A stretch of 64,000 nt of DNA, from assembly GCA_963722815.1 (NCBI GenBank), contig CAVROM010000009.1:434001-498000 (forward strand). Direction: 5' to 3'. The notes below the pieces were generated by a model. It worked only from the letters and a program-made list of their open reading frames with translations, had not been told where the DNA came from and did not search any database. Shown here one piece after another: positions 53,843-62,877 of this stretch. Every line of letters begins with the position of its first letter. The first letter of the stretch is position 1. This DNA comes from DASQFQ01 sp963722815 (GTDB taxonomy: Bacteria > Actinomycetota > Thermoleophilia > Solirubrobacterales > Solirubrobacteraceae). Position numbers and translations under genes: made by a program.

Positions 53843-56201
53843 ATGGATCCGGAGAGTCCCACCCACTCGGCCGCCGTCGCCGAAGACAGCGAGTCGCGGG
53901 TCATCCCGCTGCGGCCCGAGTACGCCAACGGCGACGAGCCGCCGAGCGTCTCGCTCCGCATCCGCAAGCTGCGCGTCTTCGCGCTGCTGGCGGGCTTGGG
54001 CCTGCTCGCGATCGTCTCGACCGTGTTCGGGATGATGATGGCCGTCGCCTCCGACCTGCCGGAGCTGGAGGAGCCGTCGGCGACCAACTCGGTCATCGTC
54101 GACCGCCGCGGCGAGCCGCTCGGCCGCCTGACCGGCAACCAGAAGCGGATCCTGCTGAAGGAGACCCAGATCGCGCCGGTCATGAAGCACGCGATCATCG
54201 CGATCGAGGACAAGCGCTTCTACACCAACGACGGCGTCGACCTCCGCGGCATCGGCCGCGCGCTGTACGAGGACGTCCTCGCCAAGCAGGCGGTCCAGGG
54301 CGGATCGACGATCGCCCAGCAGTTCGTCAAGAACGCGCTCGCCGCCCAGGATCGGCGGACGCTTGTTCGTGAAGCTGCGCGAGGCCGCGCTGGCGTACCA
54401 CATCACCCGCAAGTGGTCGAAGCAGAAGATCCTGCGCAACTACCTCAACTCGATCTACTTCGGCAACGGCGCCTACGGCATCGAGTCCGCCGCCCGCACC
54501 TACTTCGGCAGCCAGCACCCGGGCTGCGAGACCGACCGCGCCCGGCCCTGCGCCGCCCAGCTCGAGCCGCAGGAGGCGGCGCTGATCGCCGGCGTCGTCG
54601 CCTCGCCGAGCGCGTTCGACCCGATCGCCCATCCCGTCGCCGCCAAGCGGCGCCGCGACGAGGTGCTCGCGCGCATGCTCGAGCAGAAACTGATCGCGCG
54701 CGAGCAGTACGACGCCGCGATCGCGGAGCCGATCCCGCTGCGGCGCGAGATCCAGCCGCCGCGCGAGGAGACCAAGTACCCGTACTTCACCTCCTGGATC
54801 AAGCAGCAGGTCGTCGACCAGCTGGGCGGCGGCCAGACCGGCGCGCGCCAGGCGTTCGAGGGCGGCCTGACGATCCAGACCACGATCGACGGGCGCTTCC
54901 AGAAGGCGGCCGACGACGCGATCCGCGCCTGGCTGCCCTACACCGGCGGCCCGCGCGCCTCGCTGGTGGCGATCGACAACAAGACCGGCGAGGTCCGCGC
55001 GATGGTCGGCGGCGACGACTACAACAGCTCGCCCTTCAACCTCGCGACCCAGGGCCAGCGCCAGCCGGGCTCGGCCTTCAAGCCGTTCGTGCTCGCGGAG
55101 GCGCTCACGCGCGGCACGTCCCCCACCTCGCTGTGGTCGTCGCGCAAGAAGGTCTTCGACGTCCCGCACTCGTCCGAGAAGTTCACGGTCGAGAACTACA
55201 GCGACGCCTACGCGGGCGTGACGACGCTGGCCAACGCAACCGTCACCTCCGACAACTCGGTGTACGCCGAGCTCGGGATCAAGACCGGGACCAAGAAGAT
55301 CGCCCGGCTCGCGCGGCGGATGGGCATCCGCACGCCGGTCTCCCACAACTGGGCGATGACGCTGGGCGGCCTCAAGCAGGGCGTGACCCCGCTCGACATG
55401 GCGCACGCGTACCAGACGTTCGCGCGCAAGGGCAAGCTCGTCTATGGCACGCTCAGCCCCGGCAGGCTCGGCAGGAAGCGGCCGGTGCCCGGCCCGGTCG
55501 GGATCCGCGCGATCCGGCGCAAGGAGGACGACAAGCTCAAGGCCATCGAGCTGCCGAACGGCGAGCCGGCCCGCAACAAGGTCGAGACGCACCGCGTGCT
55601 CGACGAGAGCGTGGCCAACACCGTCGACACGATCCTGCAGGGCGTCGTGAAGAACGGCACCGGCAAGCGCGCGCTGCTCGACCCCCGCATCCCGGTGGCC
55701 GGCAAGACCGGCACGACCGAGAACTACGGCGACGCCTGGTTCGTGGGCTTCACGCCCGAGTACACGGTCGCGGTCTGGGTCGGCTACCCGAAGAAGTTCC
55801 AGCCGATGAAGACCGAGTTCCAGGGCGAGCCGGTGGCCGGCGGCACCTTCCCGGCCAGCATCTGGAAGACCTTCATGGAGGCCGTGATCAAGATCGATCC
55901 GCCGCCGGAGCTCAAGGAGAAGGACGCGGAGACGGTCACCCCGGGCGCGACCGTGGTTCCGGGCGCCGCGGCCACGCCCGCCCCCGCCGCCCCGAAGACG
56001 CCGCATACCGAGACTCCGCAGACCCAGGGCGGCGGCACCGACGGCGGGACGACCTCACCGAAGCAGCCCGACAACCCGACGCCGAAGCAGCCGACCAACC
56101 CCCAGCCGGCCGCGCCGGCGCCGACCGCGCCGCCCTCGAACAGTGGCGGGACGCAGCCCTCGGGCGGCACCGGCGCGGCGCCGCCCAGCGGCCAGGGCTA
56201 G
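53843..56201 (+). CDS. Class A penicillin-binding protein (PBP1a-like), frame interrupted
   Basis: About 785 residues. A cytoplasmic tail of about 45 residues, one membrane helix (VFALLAGLGLLAIVSTVFGMMM), a GT51 transglycosylase (IAIEDKRFYTNDGVDLRGIGRA, GGSTIAQQFVKN, KWSKQKILRNYLNSIYFGNGAYGI), then the transpeptidase with GSAFKPF (catalytic Ser), TSDNS (SxN) and AGKTGTTENYGD (KTG). The C terminus is Pro/Thr/Gln-rich and disordered. The frame breaks near 54361, between AAQDRRT and LFVKLREAALAY, inside the GT domain. Cell-wall polymerase and cross-linker. Confidence 0.88.
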
Positions 56202-56794
56202 ACGCGCGGGGCCAGCGTGTCCCGCAGCCCCTTCGGCCACGGCCGGCTGACCGAGCGCGAGCCGGCCGCGCAGAACCGCCACGGCAGCTCGGCCGCCTTG
56301 GTGATGCCGATGCGCGGGCCGACGAGCAGCTCCGGCGACTCCCAGCCGGGCCGCGGCGGCTCGATCGCGATCGGGCCGCCGAGCAGGTCGGAGCCGTTGA
56401 GGTCGAGCTCGATGTCGAGCGCCTGCGTCAGCTTGCCCGGGCCGTTGCAGAGGTCCTCCGTCCGTGGCACGCCGCGCCGCTCGCGCATCAGGTCGAGCCC
56501 CTCGAATGGCTCCAGCGCGCGGATCAGCACCGCGGCGCCGACGCCCTCGGCCTCGGTGACGGCGTTGAACAGGGCGTGGATCCCGTAGGAGCGGTAGACG
56601 TAGGCGCGCGCCGGCGCGCCGAACAGGATGTGCGTGCGGCCGGTGAGCCCGACGTGCGCGTGGCAGGCGGGCTCGGACTCGTGGTAGGCCTCGGTCTCCA
56701 CGATCACGCCGGCGGTCTCGCCGTGGCGCAGGATGCAGCCGACCAGAGCCTGGGCGACCTCGACGACGCCGCGCTCGTAGAACGCGCGGTTCAC
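56198..56794 (-). CDS. 3-methyladenine DNA glycosylase, AAG/MPG family
   Basis: 198 residues from GTG 56794. Removes alkylated purines in base excision repair. LVGCILRHGETAGVIVETEAYHESEPACHAHVGLTGRTHILFG contains the catalytic Glu and the intercalating Tyr region; AYVYRSYGIHALFNAV, GPGKLTQALDI and GPRIGITKAAELPWRF follow. Last gene of the leuB-to-mpg run. The stop overlaps the convergent PBP gene. Confidence 0.92.
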   Translation of the reverse strand: MNRAFYERGVVEVAQALVGCILRHGETAGVIVETEAYHESEPACHAHVGLTGRTHILFGAPARAYVYRSYGIHALFNAVTEAEGVGAAVLIRALEPFEGLDLMRERRGVPRTEDLCNGPGKLTQALDIELDLNGSDLLGGPIAIEPPRPGWESPELLVGPRIGITKAAELPWRFCAAGSRSVSRPWPKGLRDTLAPRV

Positions 56795-58149
56795 CCGAGG
56801 TCGGCCCGCGCGCGCTCCAGCTGCTCCTGCACGCGTGGCAGGGCGGTGCCGCCCTCGGAGACCTTGGACTCGAGCCACGCGCGCTGGGAGAGGAGCTCGT
56901 AGAACTCGTCGTCGAGCTCGGGCGAGTGGGCCGCGAGCTCCTCCCGCGACAGCTCGGAGAGCGACTTGCCGGCGGCGAGCGTGTCGCGCACGAGGGCCGC
57001 GACGATCCCGTGGGACTGGCGGAACGGCACGCCGCGCCGGACCAGCAGGTCGGCGACATCGGTGGCGGCGATCAGCTCGTCGGCGGCCGCGGCGGCGAGC
57101 CGCTCGCGGTCGAAGGCGATCCCGCCCAGCATCCCGGTGGCGGCCGCGAGCGACAGCTCGAGCGTGTCGACCGCGTCGAACAGGTGCTCCTTGTCTTCCT
57201 GCAGGTCCTTGTTGTAGGTCAGCGGGAGGCCGTGCATGACCCCGTGGAGCCCGGTCAGGTGGGCGACGATGCGCGGCGCCTTCGCACGCAGCAGCTCGGC
57301 TGCGTCGGGGTTCTTCTTCTGCGGCATGATCGACGAGCCCGACGCCCACGCGTCGGCGACCTCGGCGAAGCCGAACTCCTCGCTCGACCACAGCACGAGC
57401 TCCGCCCCGAGGCGCGAGAGGTGGGTCGCGCAGATCGCCGCGGCGCCCAGGTAGTCGAGCACGAAGTCGCGGTTGGAGACGGCGTCGATCGAGTTCGGCG
57501 CGACCCGCGCGAAGCCGAGCTGGGAGGCGAGCAGCCCGCGGTCGGTGGCGAAGTTCACCCCTGCCAGCGCGCCGGCGCCGAGCGGCAGCTCCTCGGTCGC
57601 CTCGCGCACGAACGCGAAGCGCTTCGCGTCGCGGCCGAGCATCCAGAAGTACGCGAGCAGGTGGTGCGAGAGATAGACCGGCTGGGCGCGCTGCAGGTGC
57701 GTGTAGCCGGGCATCGCCCAGTCGAGGTGGCGCTCGGCGAGCTCGAGCAGCGCGCGCCGCAGCCCGCCGATCCCGGCCAGCGCCGCATCTGCATGCGCAC
57801 GCGTGAACAGCACGAGGTCGGTGGCGACCTGGTCGTTGCGCGAGCGCGCGGTGTGGAGCTTGCCGCCGACGGGGCCGACCAGGTCGGTCAGGCGCCGCTC
57901 GACCGCCATGTGGATGTCGACGTCGTCGGGCTCGAACGGGAACGTGCCGGCGTCGAGCTCCTCCGCCACCTGGTCGAGCCCGCCCAGCAGGGCGTCGCGC
58001 TCGTCCTCGCCGATGATCCCGGCCGCCGCGAGCATCGTCGCGTGCGCGCGGGATTGCGCTACGTCGTGGGGCCCGAGCCGCCGGTCGTAGGAGATCGACG
58101 AGTCGAGCCGGCGGAAGACGGGATCGTTCGGCTCGCTGAAGCGCGACAT
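56791..58149 (-). CDS. argH: Argininosuccinate lyase
   Basis: 452 residues. Last step of arginine synthesis. MSRFSEPNDPVFRRLDSSISYDRRL, HTARSRNDQVATDLVLF, PGYTHLQRAQPVYLSHHLLAYF and the fumarate-lyase signature GSSIMPQKKNPDAAELLR with catalytic Ser are intact, as is PLTYNKDLQEDKEHLFDAVDTL. Its stop overlaps the glycosylase start. Other arg genes are not in the window. Confidence 0.95.
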   Translation of the reverse strand: MSRFSEPNDPVFRRLDSSISYDRRLGPHDVAQSRAHATMLAAAGIIGEDERDALLGGLDQVAEELDAGTFPFEPDDVDIHMAVERRLTDLVGPVGGKLHTARSRNDQVATDLVLFTRAHADAALAGIGGLRRALLELAERHLDWAMPGYTHLQRAQPVYLSHHLLAYFWMLGRDAKRFAFVREATEELPLGAGALAGVNFATDRGLLASQLGFARVAPNSIDAVSNRDFVLDYLGAAAICATHLSRLGAELVLWSSEEFGFAEVADAWASGSSIMPQKKNPDAAELLRAKAPRIVAHLTGLHGVMHGLPLTYNKDLQEDKEHLFDAVDTLELSLAAATGMLGGIAFDRERLAAAAADELIAATDVADLLVRRGVPFRQSHGIVAALVRDTLAAGKSLSELSREELAAHSPELDDEFYELLSQRAWLESKVSEGGTALPRVQEQLERARADLG

Positions 58150-58150
58150 G

Positions 58151-59278
58151 TCAGCCCAGCACGCGGCCGAGCGCCTCGGCGACCCGCGCGACCTGGCCCT
58201 CGCCGAGCTGGGGGAAGAACGGCAGCGCGACCGAACGGGCGGCGATGTCCTCGCAGACCGGGAACTCGCCGGGCCGGTGGCCGAAGCGCTCGCGGTAGAA
58301 CGACATCAGGTGGATGGCGGGCAGGTACGGCTTGCTCTGCACGCCGAGCTCGCGCAGCGCGAGGATCGCCGGGTCGCGCTCGACCCCGTGCGGGAGCTGG
58401 ACCACGTAGACGAACCAGCCGCGGCGGTCGCCGCCCTCGTCGGGGCACGGCAGCCCGAGGCCACGGTCCGTGGCGAGCTCGCCAAGCGCCTCGCGGTACC
58501 AGCCGGCCACGCGGGCGCGGTCGGCGAGCATGCCGTCGAGCCGCTCGAGCTGGGCGAGGCCGATCGCGCACGCCACGTCGGAGAGGCGGTAGTTGAAGCC
58601 GAGCCGGTCGTGGTCGAGCCAGCCCATGTCGGGCGCGCGGCCCTGGTTGCGCTCGGAGTCGATCGTGATCTTGTGCGCGTCGGAGCCGAGCGTGACCATC
58701 CCGCCCTCGCCGGTGGTCAGCTGCTTGTTGGCGTAGAAGCCGAACACCGCGGGGTGGCCGCGCCCGCCCACCGGCACGCCGTCGGCGTGCACCGCGCCGA
58801 GCGCCTCGCAGGCGTCCTCCACGATCGGGAGCGCAAATTGCTCGAAAACGGGGACGTCCGCCGGGTAGCCGAAGATGTGCACGGGTAGCACCGCGGTAGT
58901 GCGGTCGGTGATCGCCGCGGCGGCGGCCTCCGGGTCGAGGTTGAGCGTCCTGGGGTCGATGTCGGCGAACACCGGCCGTGCCCGTTCGTAGGCGATCACG
59001 TTCGCGCTCGCGACGAACGAGAACGGCGAGGTGACGACCTCGTCTCCGTCGGAGACGCCGACCGCCCGCAGCGCCAGGTGCAGGCCGGCGGTGCCGGACG
59101 AGACGGCGCTGGCGTGGCGAGCGCCGAGGCGTGCGGCGAACGCCTCCTCGAAGGCGGGCAGCCGCGGGCCGAGCGAGAGCTGGCCGGAGCGGAGGACCTC
59201 GACCACGGCGTCCTCCTCGGCGGCACCGAGAACCGGGCGGGCGAGCGGGATTTCGTCGGTGGCCGGGTCGGCGCTCAC
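58151..59278 (-). CDS. DegT/DnrJ/EryC1/StrS family sugar aminotransferase
   Basis: 375 residues from GTG 59278 (MSADPATDEIPLARPVLG). PLP-dependent type I fold: VSSGTAGLHLALRAVG, VVTSPFSFVASANVI, VFADIDPRTLNLDP, IVEDACEALGA and FGFYANKQLTTGEGGM with the Schiff-base Lys, then LGFNYRLSDVACAIGLAQL. Such enzymes aminate keto-sugar nucleotides for polysaccharides or glycoconjugates. It is an odd member of an amino-acid biosynthesis run, so its substrate is open. Confidence 0.88.
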   Translation of the reverse strand: MSADPATDEIPLARPVLGAAEEDAVVEVLRSGQLSLGPRLPAFEEAFAARLGARHASAVSSGTAGLHLALRAVGVSDGDEVVTSPFSFVASANVIAYERARPVFADIDPRTLNLDPEAAAAAITDRTTAVLPVHIFGYPADVPVFEQFALPIVEDACEALGAVHADGVPVGGRGHPAVFGFYANKQLTTGEGGMVTLGSDAHKITIDSERNQGRAPDMGWLDHDRLGFNYRLSDVACAIGLAQLERLDGMLADRARVAGWYREALGELATDRGLGLPCPDEGGDRRGWFVYVVQLPHGVERDPAILALRELGVQSKPYLPAIHLMSFYRERFGHRPGEFPVCEDIAARSVALPFFPQLGEGQVARVAEALGRVLG

Positions 59279-60861
59279 GCGGGCCGCCGCTCCGCGCTCC
59301 CCCGGCGGTGCCCTTCGCGCCCGGGGAGCATGCCCGCCTCGAGCGAGTCGACGAGCGCGTCCCAGCTCGCCTCGATCACGTTCTCGTGGACGCCGATCGC
59401 GCCCCACGTGTCGACGCCGTCGGAGGCGTCGAGCAGCACGCGGGTCACGGCGCCCGTCGCCTTCCACTCGTCGAGGATGCGGACCTTGTAGTTGACGAGC
59501 TTGATGTCGCGCAGGTGCGGATAGGTCTCGGAGATCGCCTCGCGCAGCGCGGTGTCCAGCGCGTTGACGGGGCCGTTGCCCTCGGCGGTGCGGACGTACC
59601 GCTCACCGTCGACCCAGATCTTGATCGTGGCCTCGGTCTGGACCTTGCCGTCCTCGCGCTTCTCGGCCATCACGCGCCACGACTCGAGCTGGAAGAGCGG
59701 CTGGTACTCGCCGGTCTCGCGCCGGATCAGCAAGTCGAAGGAGCCGTCGGCGGCCTCGAACTGGAAGCCGCGGTGCTCCAGCTCTTTGACCCTCTCGACC
59801 ACCCGCGAGGCGGCGGCGTCGTCGATCGTGACACCCGCCTGCTCGGCGCGCGAGAGCACGGTCCCGCGGCCGGAGAGCTCCGAGATCAGCACCTCGCGCG
59901 AGTTGCCGACGGCGGCGGGGTCGATGTGCTCGAACGTCGCGGGGTCGGCGTTGACGCCCGCCACGTGCAGCCCGCCCTTGTGCGCGAAGGCGTTCTTGCC
60001 CACGTAGGGCTGGTCGGGGTCGGGGACGAAGTTGAGGAGCTCGTCGAGGAAGTGCGCGGCCTCGGTCAGCCCGGTCAGCGACGGCAGGCACTCCTGGCCC
60101 ATCTTGAGCTGGAGGTTCGGGACGATGGAGACGAGGTTGGCGTTGCCGCAGCGCTCGCCGTAGCCGTTCATCGTGCCCTGCACCATCGTCGCCCCCGCGC
60201 GCACGCCGGCGAGCGAGTTGGCGACACCCACGCCCGCATCGTCGTGGCAGTGGATGCCGACCTCGCAGCCGACCTCCGCCACCACCGCCGCGGTCGCCGC
60301 CTCGATCGCGTCGGGCAGCGTCGCGCCGTTGGTGTCGCACAGCGTCACGTAGGCGGCGCCCGCCTCCGCCGCCGCCTGCACGCAGCGCAGCGCGTAGGCC
60401 CGGTCGTCCGCCCAGCCGTCGAAGAAGTGCTCGGCGTCGTAGACGACGGTCTTGCCCTCCCCCACCAGGAAGGCGACCGACTCGCCGATCATGCGCAGGT
60501 TCTCGTCGCGGTCGACCTTCACGACCTTCTCGAGGTGCAGCCCCCACGTCTTGCCGACCAGCGTGCAGACCGGCGCGAAGGAGGCGGCGAGGCCGCGGAG
60601 GGCGGGGTCGTCGGCGGCGGAGGTGTCCCGGCGGCGGGTCATGCCGAACGCCGCCACCTGCGCACGCAGGCCGGCGGTCTCGAGCCGCGCGAACAGCTCC
60701 GCCTCCTTCGGGTTCGAGGCCGGGAAGCCCGCCTCGATCATCGGCACGCCGAGGTCGTCGAGGAGGTGCGCGACGCGGAGCTTCTCCTCGACGGACAGCG
60801 ACATCCCCTCCCCCTGCATGCCGTCGCGGAGGGTGCAGTCGTAGACGAGGATCTGGCTCAC
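59275..60861 (-). CDS. cimA: (R)-citramalate synthase
   Basis: 528 residues from GTG. DRE-TIM metallolyase: ILVYDCTLRDGMQGEGMSLSVEEKL (DRE-type D-x-T-L-R-D), EAGFPASNPKE, VTLCDTNGATLP, CEVGIHCHDDAGVGVANSLAGV (H-x-H metal ligands) and QGTMNGYGERCGNANLVSI; a C-terminal LeuA dimer/allosteric domain begins near residue 380. The GYGERCGNANL form and length match CimA rather than LeuA, which makes 2-ketobutyrate for isoleucine from pyruvate and acetyl-CoA. Lies next to ilvE and leuB, whose products act in the same pathway. Confidence 0.88.
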   Translation of the reverse strand: MSQILVYDCTLRDGMQGEGMSLSVEEKLRVAHLLDDLGVPMIEAGFPASNPKEAELFARLETAGLRAQVAAFGMTRRRDTSAADDPALRGLAASFAPVCTLVGKTWGLHLEKVVKVDRDENLRMIGESVAFLVGEGKTVVYDAEHFFDGWADDRAYALRCVQAAAEAGAAYVTLCDTNGATLPDAIEAATAAVVAEVGCEVGIHCHDDAGVGVANSLAGVRAGATMVQGTMNGYGERCGNANLVSIVPNLQLKMGQECLPSLTGLTEAAHFLDELLNFVPDPDQPYVGKNAFAHKGGLHVAGVNADPATFEHIDPAAVGNSREVLISELSGRGTVLSRAEQAGVTIDDAAASRVVERVKELEHRGFQFEAADGSFDLLIRRETGEYQPLFQLESWRVMAEKREDGKVQTEATIKIWVDGERYVRTAEGNGPVNALDTALREAISETYPHLRDIKLVNYKVRILDEWKATGAVTRVLLDASDGVDTWGAIGVHENVIEASWDALVDSLEAGMLPGREGHRRGSAERRPA

Positions 60862-61799
60862 GGAGTCGGCGCGGGCACGGGCACCACGTCGTTCCAGTCG
60901 GCGTAGCGCTCCGCCCGGCCGTGCAGCGCGTCCTCGAAGACGTTCTGGACCGCGCGCGTGATCTCGCCCGGCTCGCCCGTGCCGACGGGCCGGTCGTCGA
61001 CCTCGCGCACCGGCGTCAGCTCGGCCGCGGTGCCGGTCATGAAGATCTCGTCGGCGAGGTAGAGCTCGTCGCGGGCGACCTGGCGCTCCTGCAGCTCGAA
61101 GCCGAGGTCGCGCGCGATCTGGATCGCCGCCGCCCGGTTGATGCCGCCGAGCACGCCGGACAGGTAGGTCGGCGTGGCGATGATCCCGTCCTTGACGATG
61201 AACAGGTTCTCGCCGGTGCCCTCGCAGACGTAGCCGTGGATGTCGAGGAGGATCGCCTCCTCGTAGCCGGCCTTGTCGGCCTCGATCTTGGCGAGCACCG
61301 AGTTGAGGTACTGGCCGGTCGCCTTGGCCGCCGGGATGACGACGTCGTTGGGCAGCCGCCGCCACGAGGAGACGCGGGCGCGGACGCCGTTCTGCTTGCC
61401 CTCGTCGCCGAGGTAGGAGCCCCACTCCCAGACCGCGATCGAGACCTCGACCGGGCAGTCGAGCGGGTACAGGCCCATCGGCCCAGCGCCGCGGAACACG
61501 ATCGGGCGGATGTAGCACTCCTTGAACCCGTTGCGCTGGATCGTCTCGTGCGTGGCCGCGCGGATCTCCTCGCGCGTGTACGGGATATCCATCAGGTACA
61601 TGCCGGCCGAGCGGAACAGCCGCTCGATGTGGTCCTGGTGGCGGAAGATCGCGGTCCCGCGCGAGGTCTCGTAGGCGCGGATGCCCTCGAAGACGCCGGT
61701 CCCGTAGTGCAGGGCGTGCGTGAGTACGTGCACCTTCGCGTCCTCGTACGGCACGAATTCGCCGTTCATCCAGATGAGGCTCGCTTGGGGCACGTTCAC
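60858..61799 (-). CDS. ilvE: Branched-chain amino acid aminotransferase
   Basis: 313 residues from GTG 61799, which overlaps the leuB stop. Class IV PLP fold: IWMNGEFVPYEDAKVHVLTHALHYGTGVFEGIRAY, YIRPIVFRGAGPMGLYP, AKATGQYLNSVLAKIEADKAGYEEAILLD (catalytic Lys in AKATG), GYVCEGTGENLFIVKDG and FMTGTAAELTPVREVD. Last step of leucine, isoleucine and valine synthesis. Confidence 0.94.
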   Translation of the reverse strand: MNVPQASLIWMNGEFVPYEDAKVHVLTHALHYGTGVFEGIRAYETSRGTAIFRHQDHIERLFRSAGMYLMDIPYTREEIRAATHETIQRNGFKECYIRPIVFRGAGPMGLYPLDCPVEVSIAVWEWGSYLGDEGKQNGVRARVSSWRRLPNDVVIPAAKATGQYLNSVLAKIEADKAGYEEAILLDIHGYVCEGTGENLFIVKDGIIATPTYLSGVLGGINRAAAIQIARDLGFELQERQVARDELYLADEIFMTGTAAELTPVREVDDRPVGTGEPGEITRAVQNVFEDALHGRAERYADWNDVVPVPAPTP

Positions 61800-62857
61800 A
61801 GCTCCTTCAGGACCGCCTCGGTGGCCTCGGCGGTCGTCGCGCTTCCACCCAGGTCCGCGGTTCGCAGTCCGCGCGCAAGGGCCTTGTCGACTGCCGATTC
61901 TACGGAAGCGGCGGCCTCCTCCCGGGAAAATCCGTGGCGCAGCATGAGCGCCGCCGAGAGGATCATCGCCAGCGGGTTGGCCTTGCCGCTGCCCGCGATG
62001 TCCGGCGCCGAGCCGTGGACGGGCTCGAAGAGCCCGGGGGTGTGGCCGCCTGTGCCCGCCGACGAAGTCGGCTGGGTATCCCCGCCCAGCGAGGCGCTCG
62101 GGAGCATCCCGAGCGAGCCGGTGAGCATCGCCGCCTCGTCGCTGAGGATGTCGCCGAACATGTTCTCGGTGAGGATCACGTCGAAGTGGCGCGGGGCGGC
62201 GACAAGCTTCATCGCGCACGAGTCGACGAGCTGGTGCTCGAGCTCGACGTTGGGGAACTCCTCGGAGTGCACGCGCGTGACGACCTCGCGCCACAGCCGG
62301 CTCGTCTCCAGCACGTTCATCTTGTCGACGCTCGTCACCCGCGAGCGGGCGGCCTCGAACGCGGTGCGGGCGATTCGTTCGATCTCGGGCACCGTGTACT
62401 CGCACAGGTCGGACGCGCGGGTATCGCTGCGCTCCTTCGCGCCGAAGTAGATCCCGCCGGTGAGCTCGCGCACGACGAGCAGGTCGGTGCCCTCGATCAG
62501 CTCGCGCTTGAGCGGGCTGGCGTCGAGCAGCGCGGCGATCGGCCGCACCGGGCGCAGGTTCGCGTACAGCCCGAGGCCCTTGCGCAGGCCGAGCAGCCCC
62601 TGCTCCGGCCGCGGGGCGTTCGGATCCGTCGAGTCCCACTTCGGCCCCCCGACGGCCGCGAGCAGCACGGCGTCGGCGCCCTGGCAGGCGGCGAGCGTCT
62701 CGTCGGTCAGCGCCGTGCCGTGGGCGTCGATCGACGCGCCGCCGAACGCGTGCTCCTCGTACTCCAGGTCGTCCGCGACGACGCGCAGGACCTCGAGCGC
62801 CGAGGCCAGCACCTCGGGCCCGATCCCGTCGCCGGGGAGCGTGATGATCCGCGCCAT
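61796..62857 (-). CDS. leuB: 3-isopropylmalate dehydrogenase
   Basis: 353 residues. Leucine pathway; in citramalate-type isoleucine synthesis it also oxidises 3-methylmalate. ITLPGDGIGPEVLASALEVL, LLAAVGGPKWD, GLRKGLGLYANLRPVRP, LVVRELTGGIYFG, TSVDKMNVLETSRLWREVV, LTENMFGDILSDEAAMLTGSLGMLPSASLG and EPVHGSAPDIAGSGKANPLAMILSAA. First gene of the run; 20 bases separate it from the end of the GH15 gene. Confidence 0.95.
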   Translation of the reverse strand: MARIITLPGDGIGPEVLASALEVLRVVADDLEYEEHAFGGASIDAHGTALTDETLAACQGADAVLLAAVGGPKWDSTDPNAPRPEQGLLGLRKGLGLYANLRPVRPIAALLDASPLKRELIEGTDLLVVRELTGGIYFGAKERSDTRASDLCEYTVPEIERIARTAFEAARSRVTSVDKMNVLETSRLWREVVTRVHSEEFPNVELEHQLVDSCAMKLVAAPRHFDVILTENMFGDILSDEAAMLTGSLGMLPSASLGGDTQPTSSAGTGGHTPGLFEPVHGSAPDIAGSGKANPLAMILSAALMLRHGFSREEAAASVESAVDKALARGLRTADLGGSATTAEATEAVLKEL

Positions 62858-62877
62858 GGGCGCGGCAGCCTAGTCGA

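Noticed and set aside
52772..56902. A plus-strand open frame of 1376 codons
   Set aside because: Only the segment after about 53843 matches a protein family (the PBP N terminus). The rest is an out-of-frame or antisense reading of tyrS, mpg and argH, typical of very GC-rich DNA.
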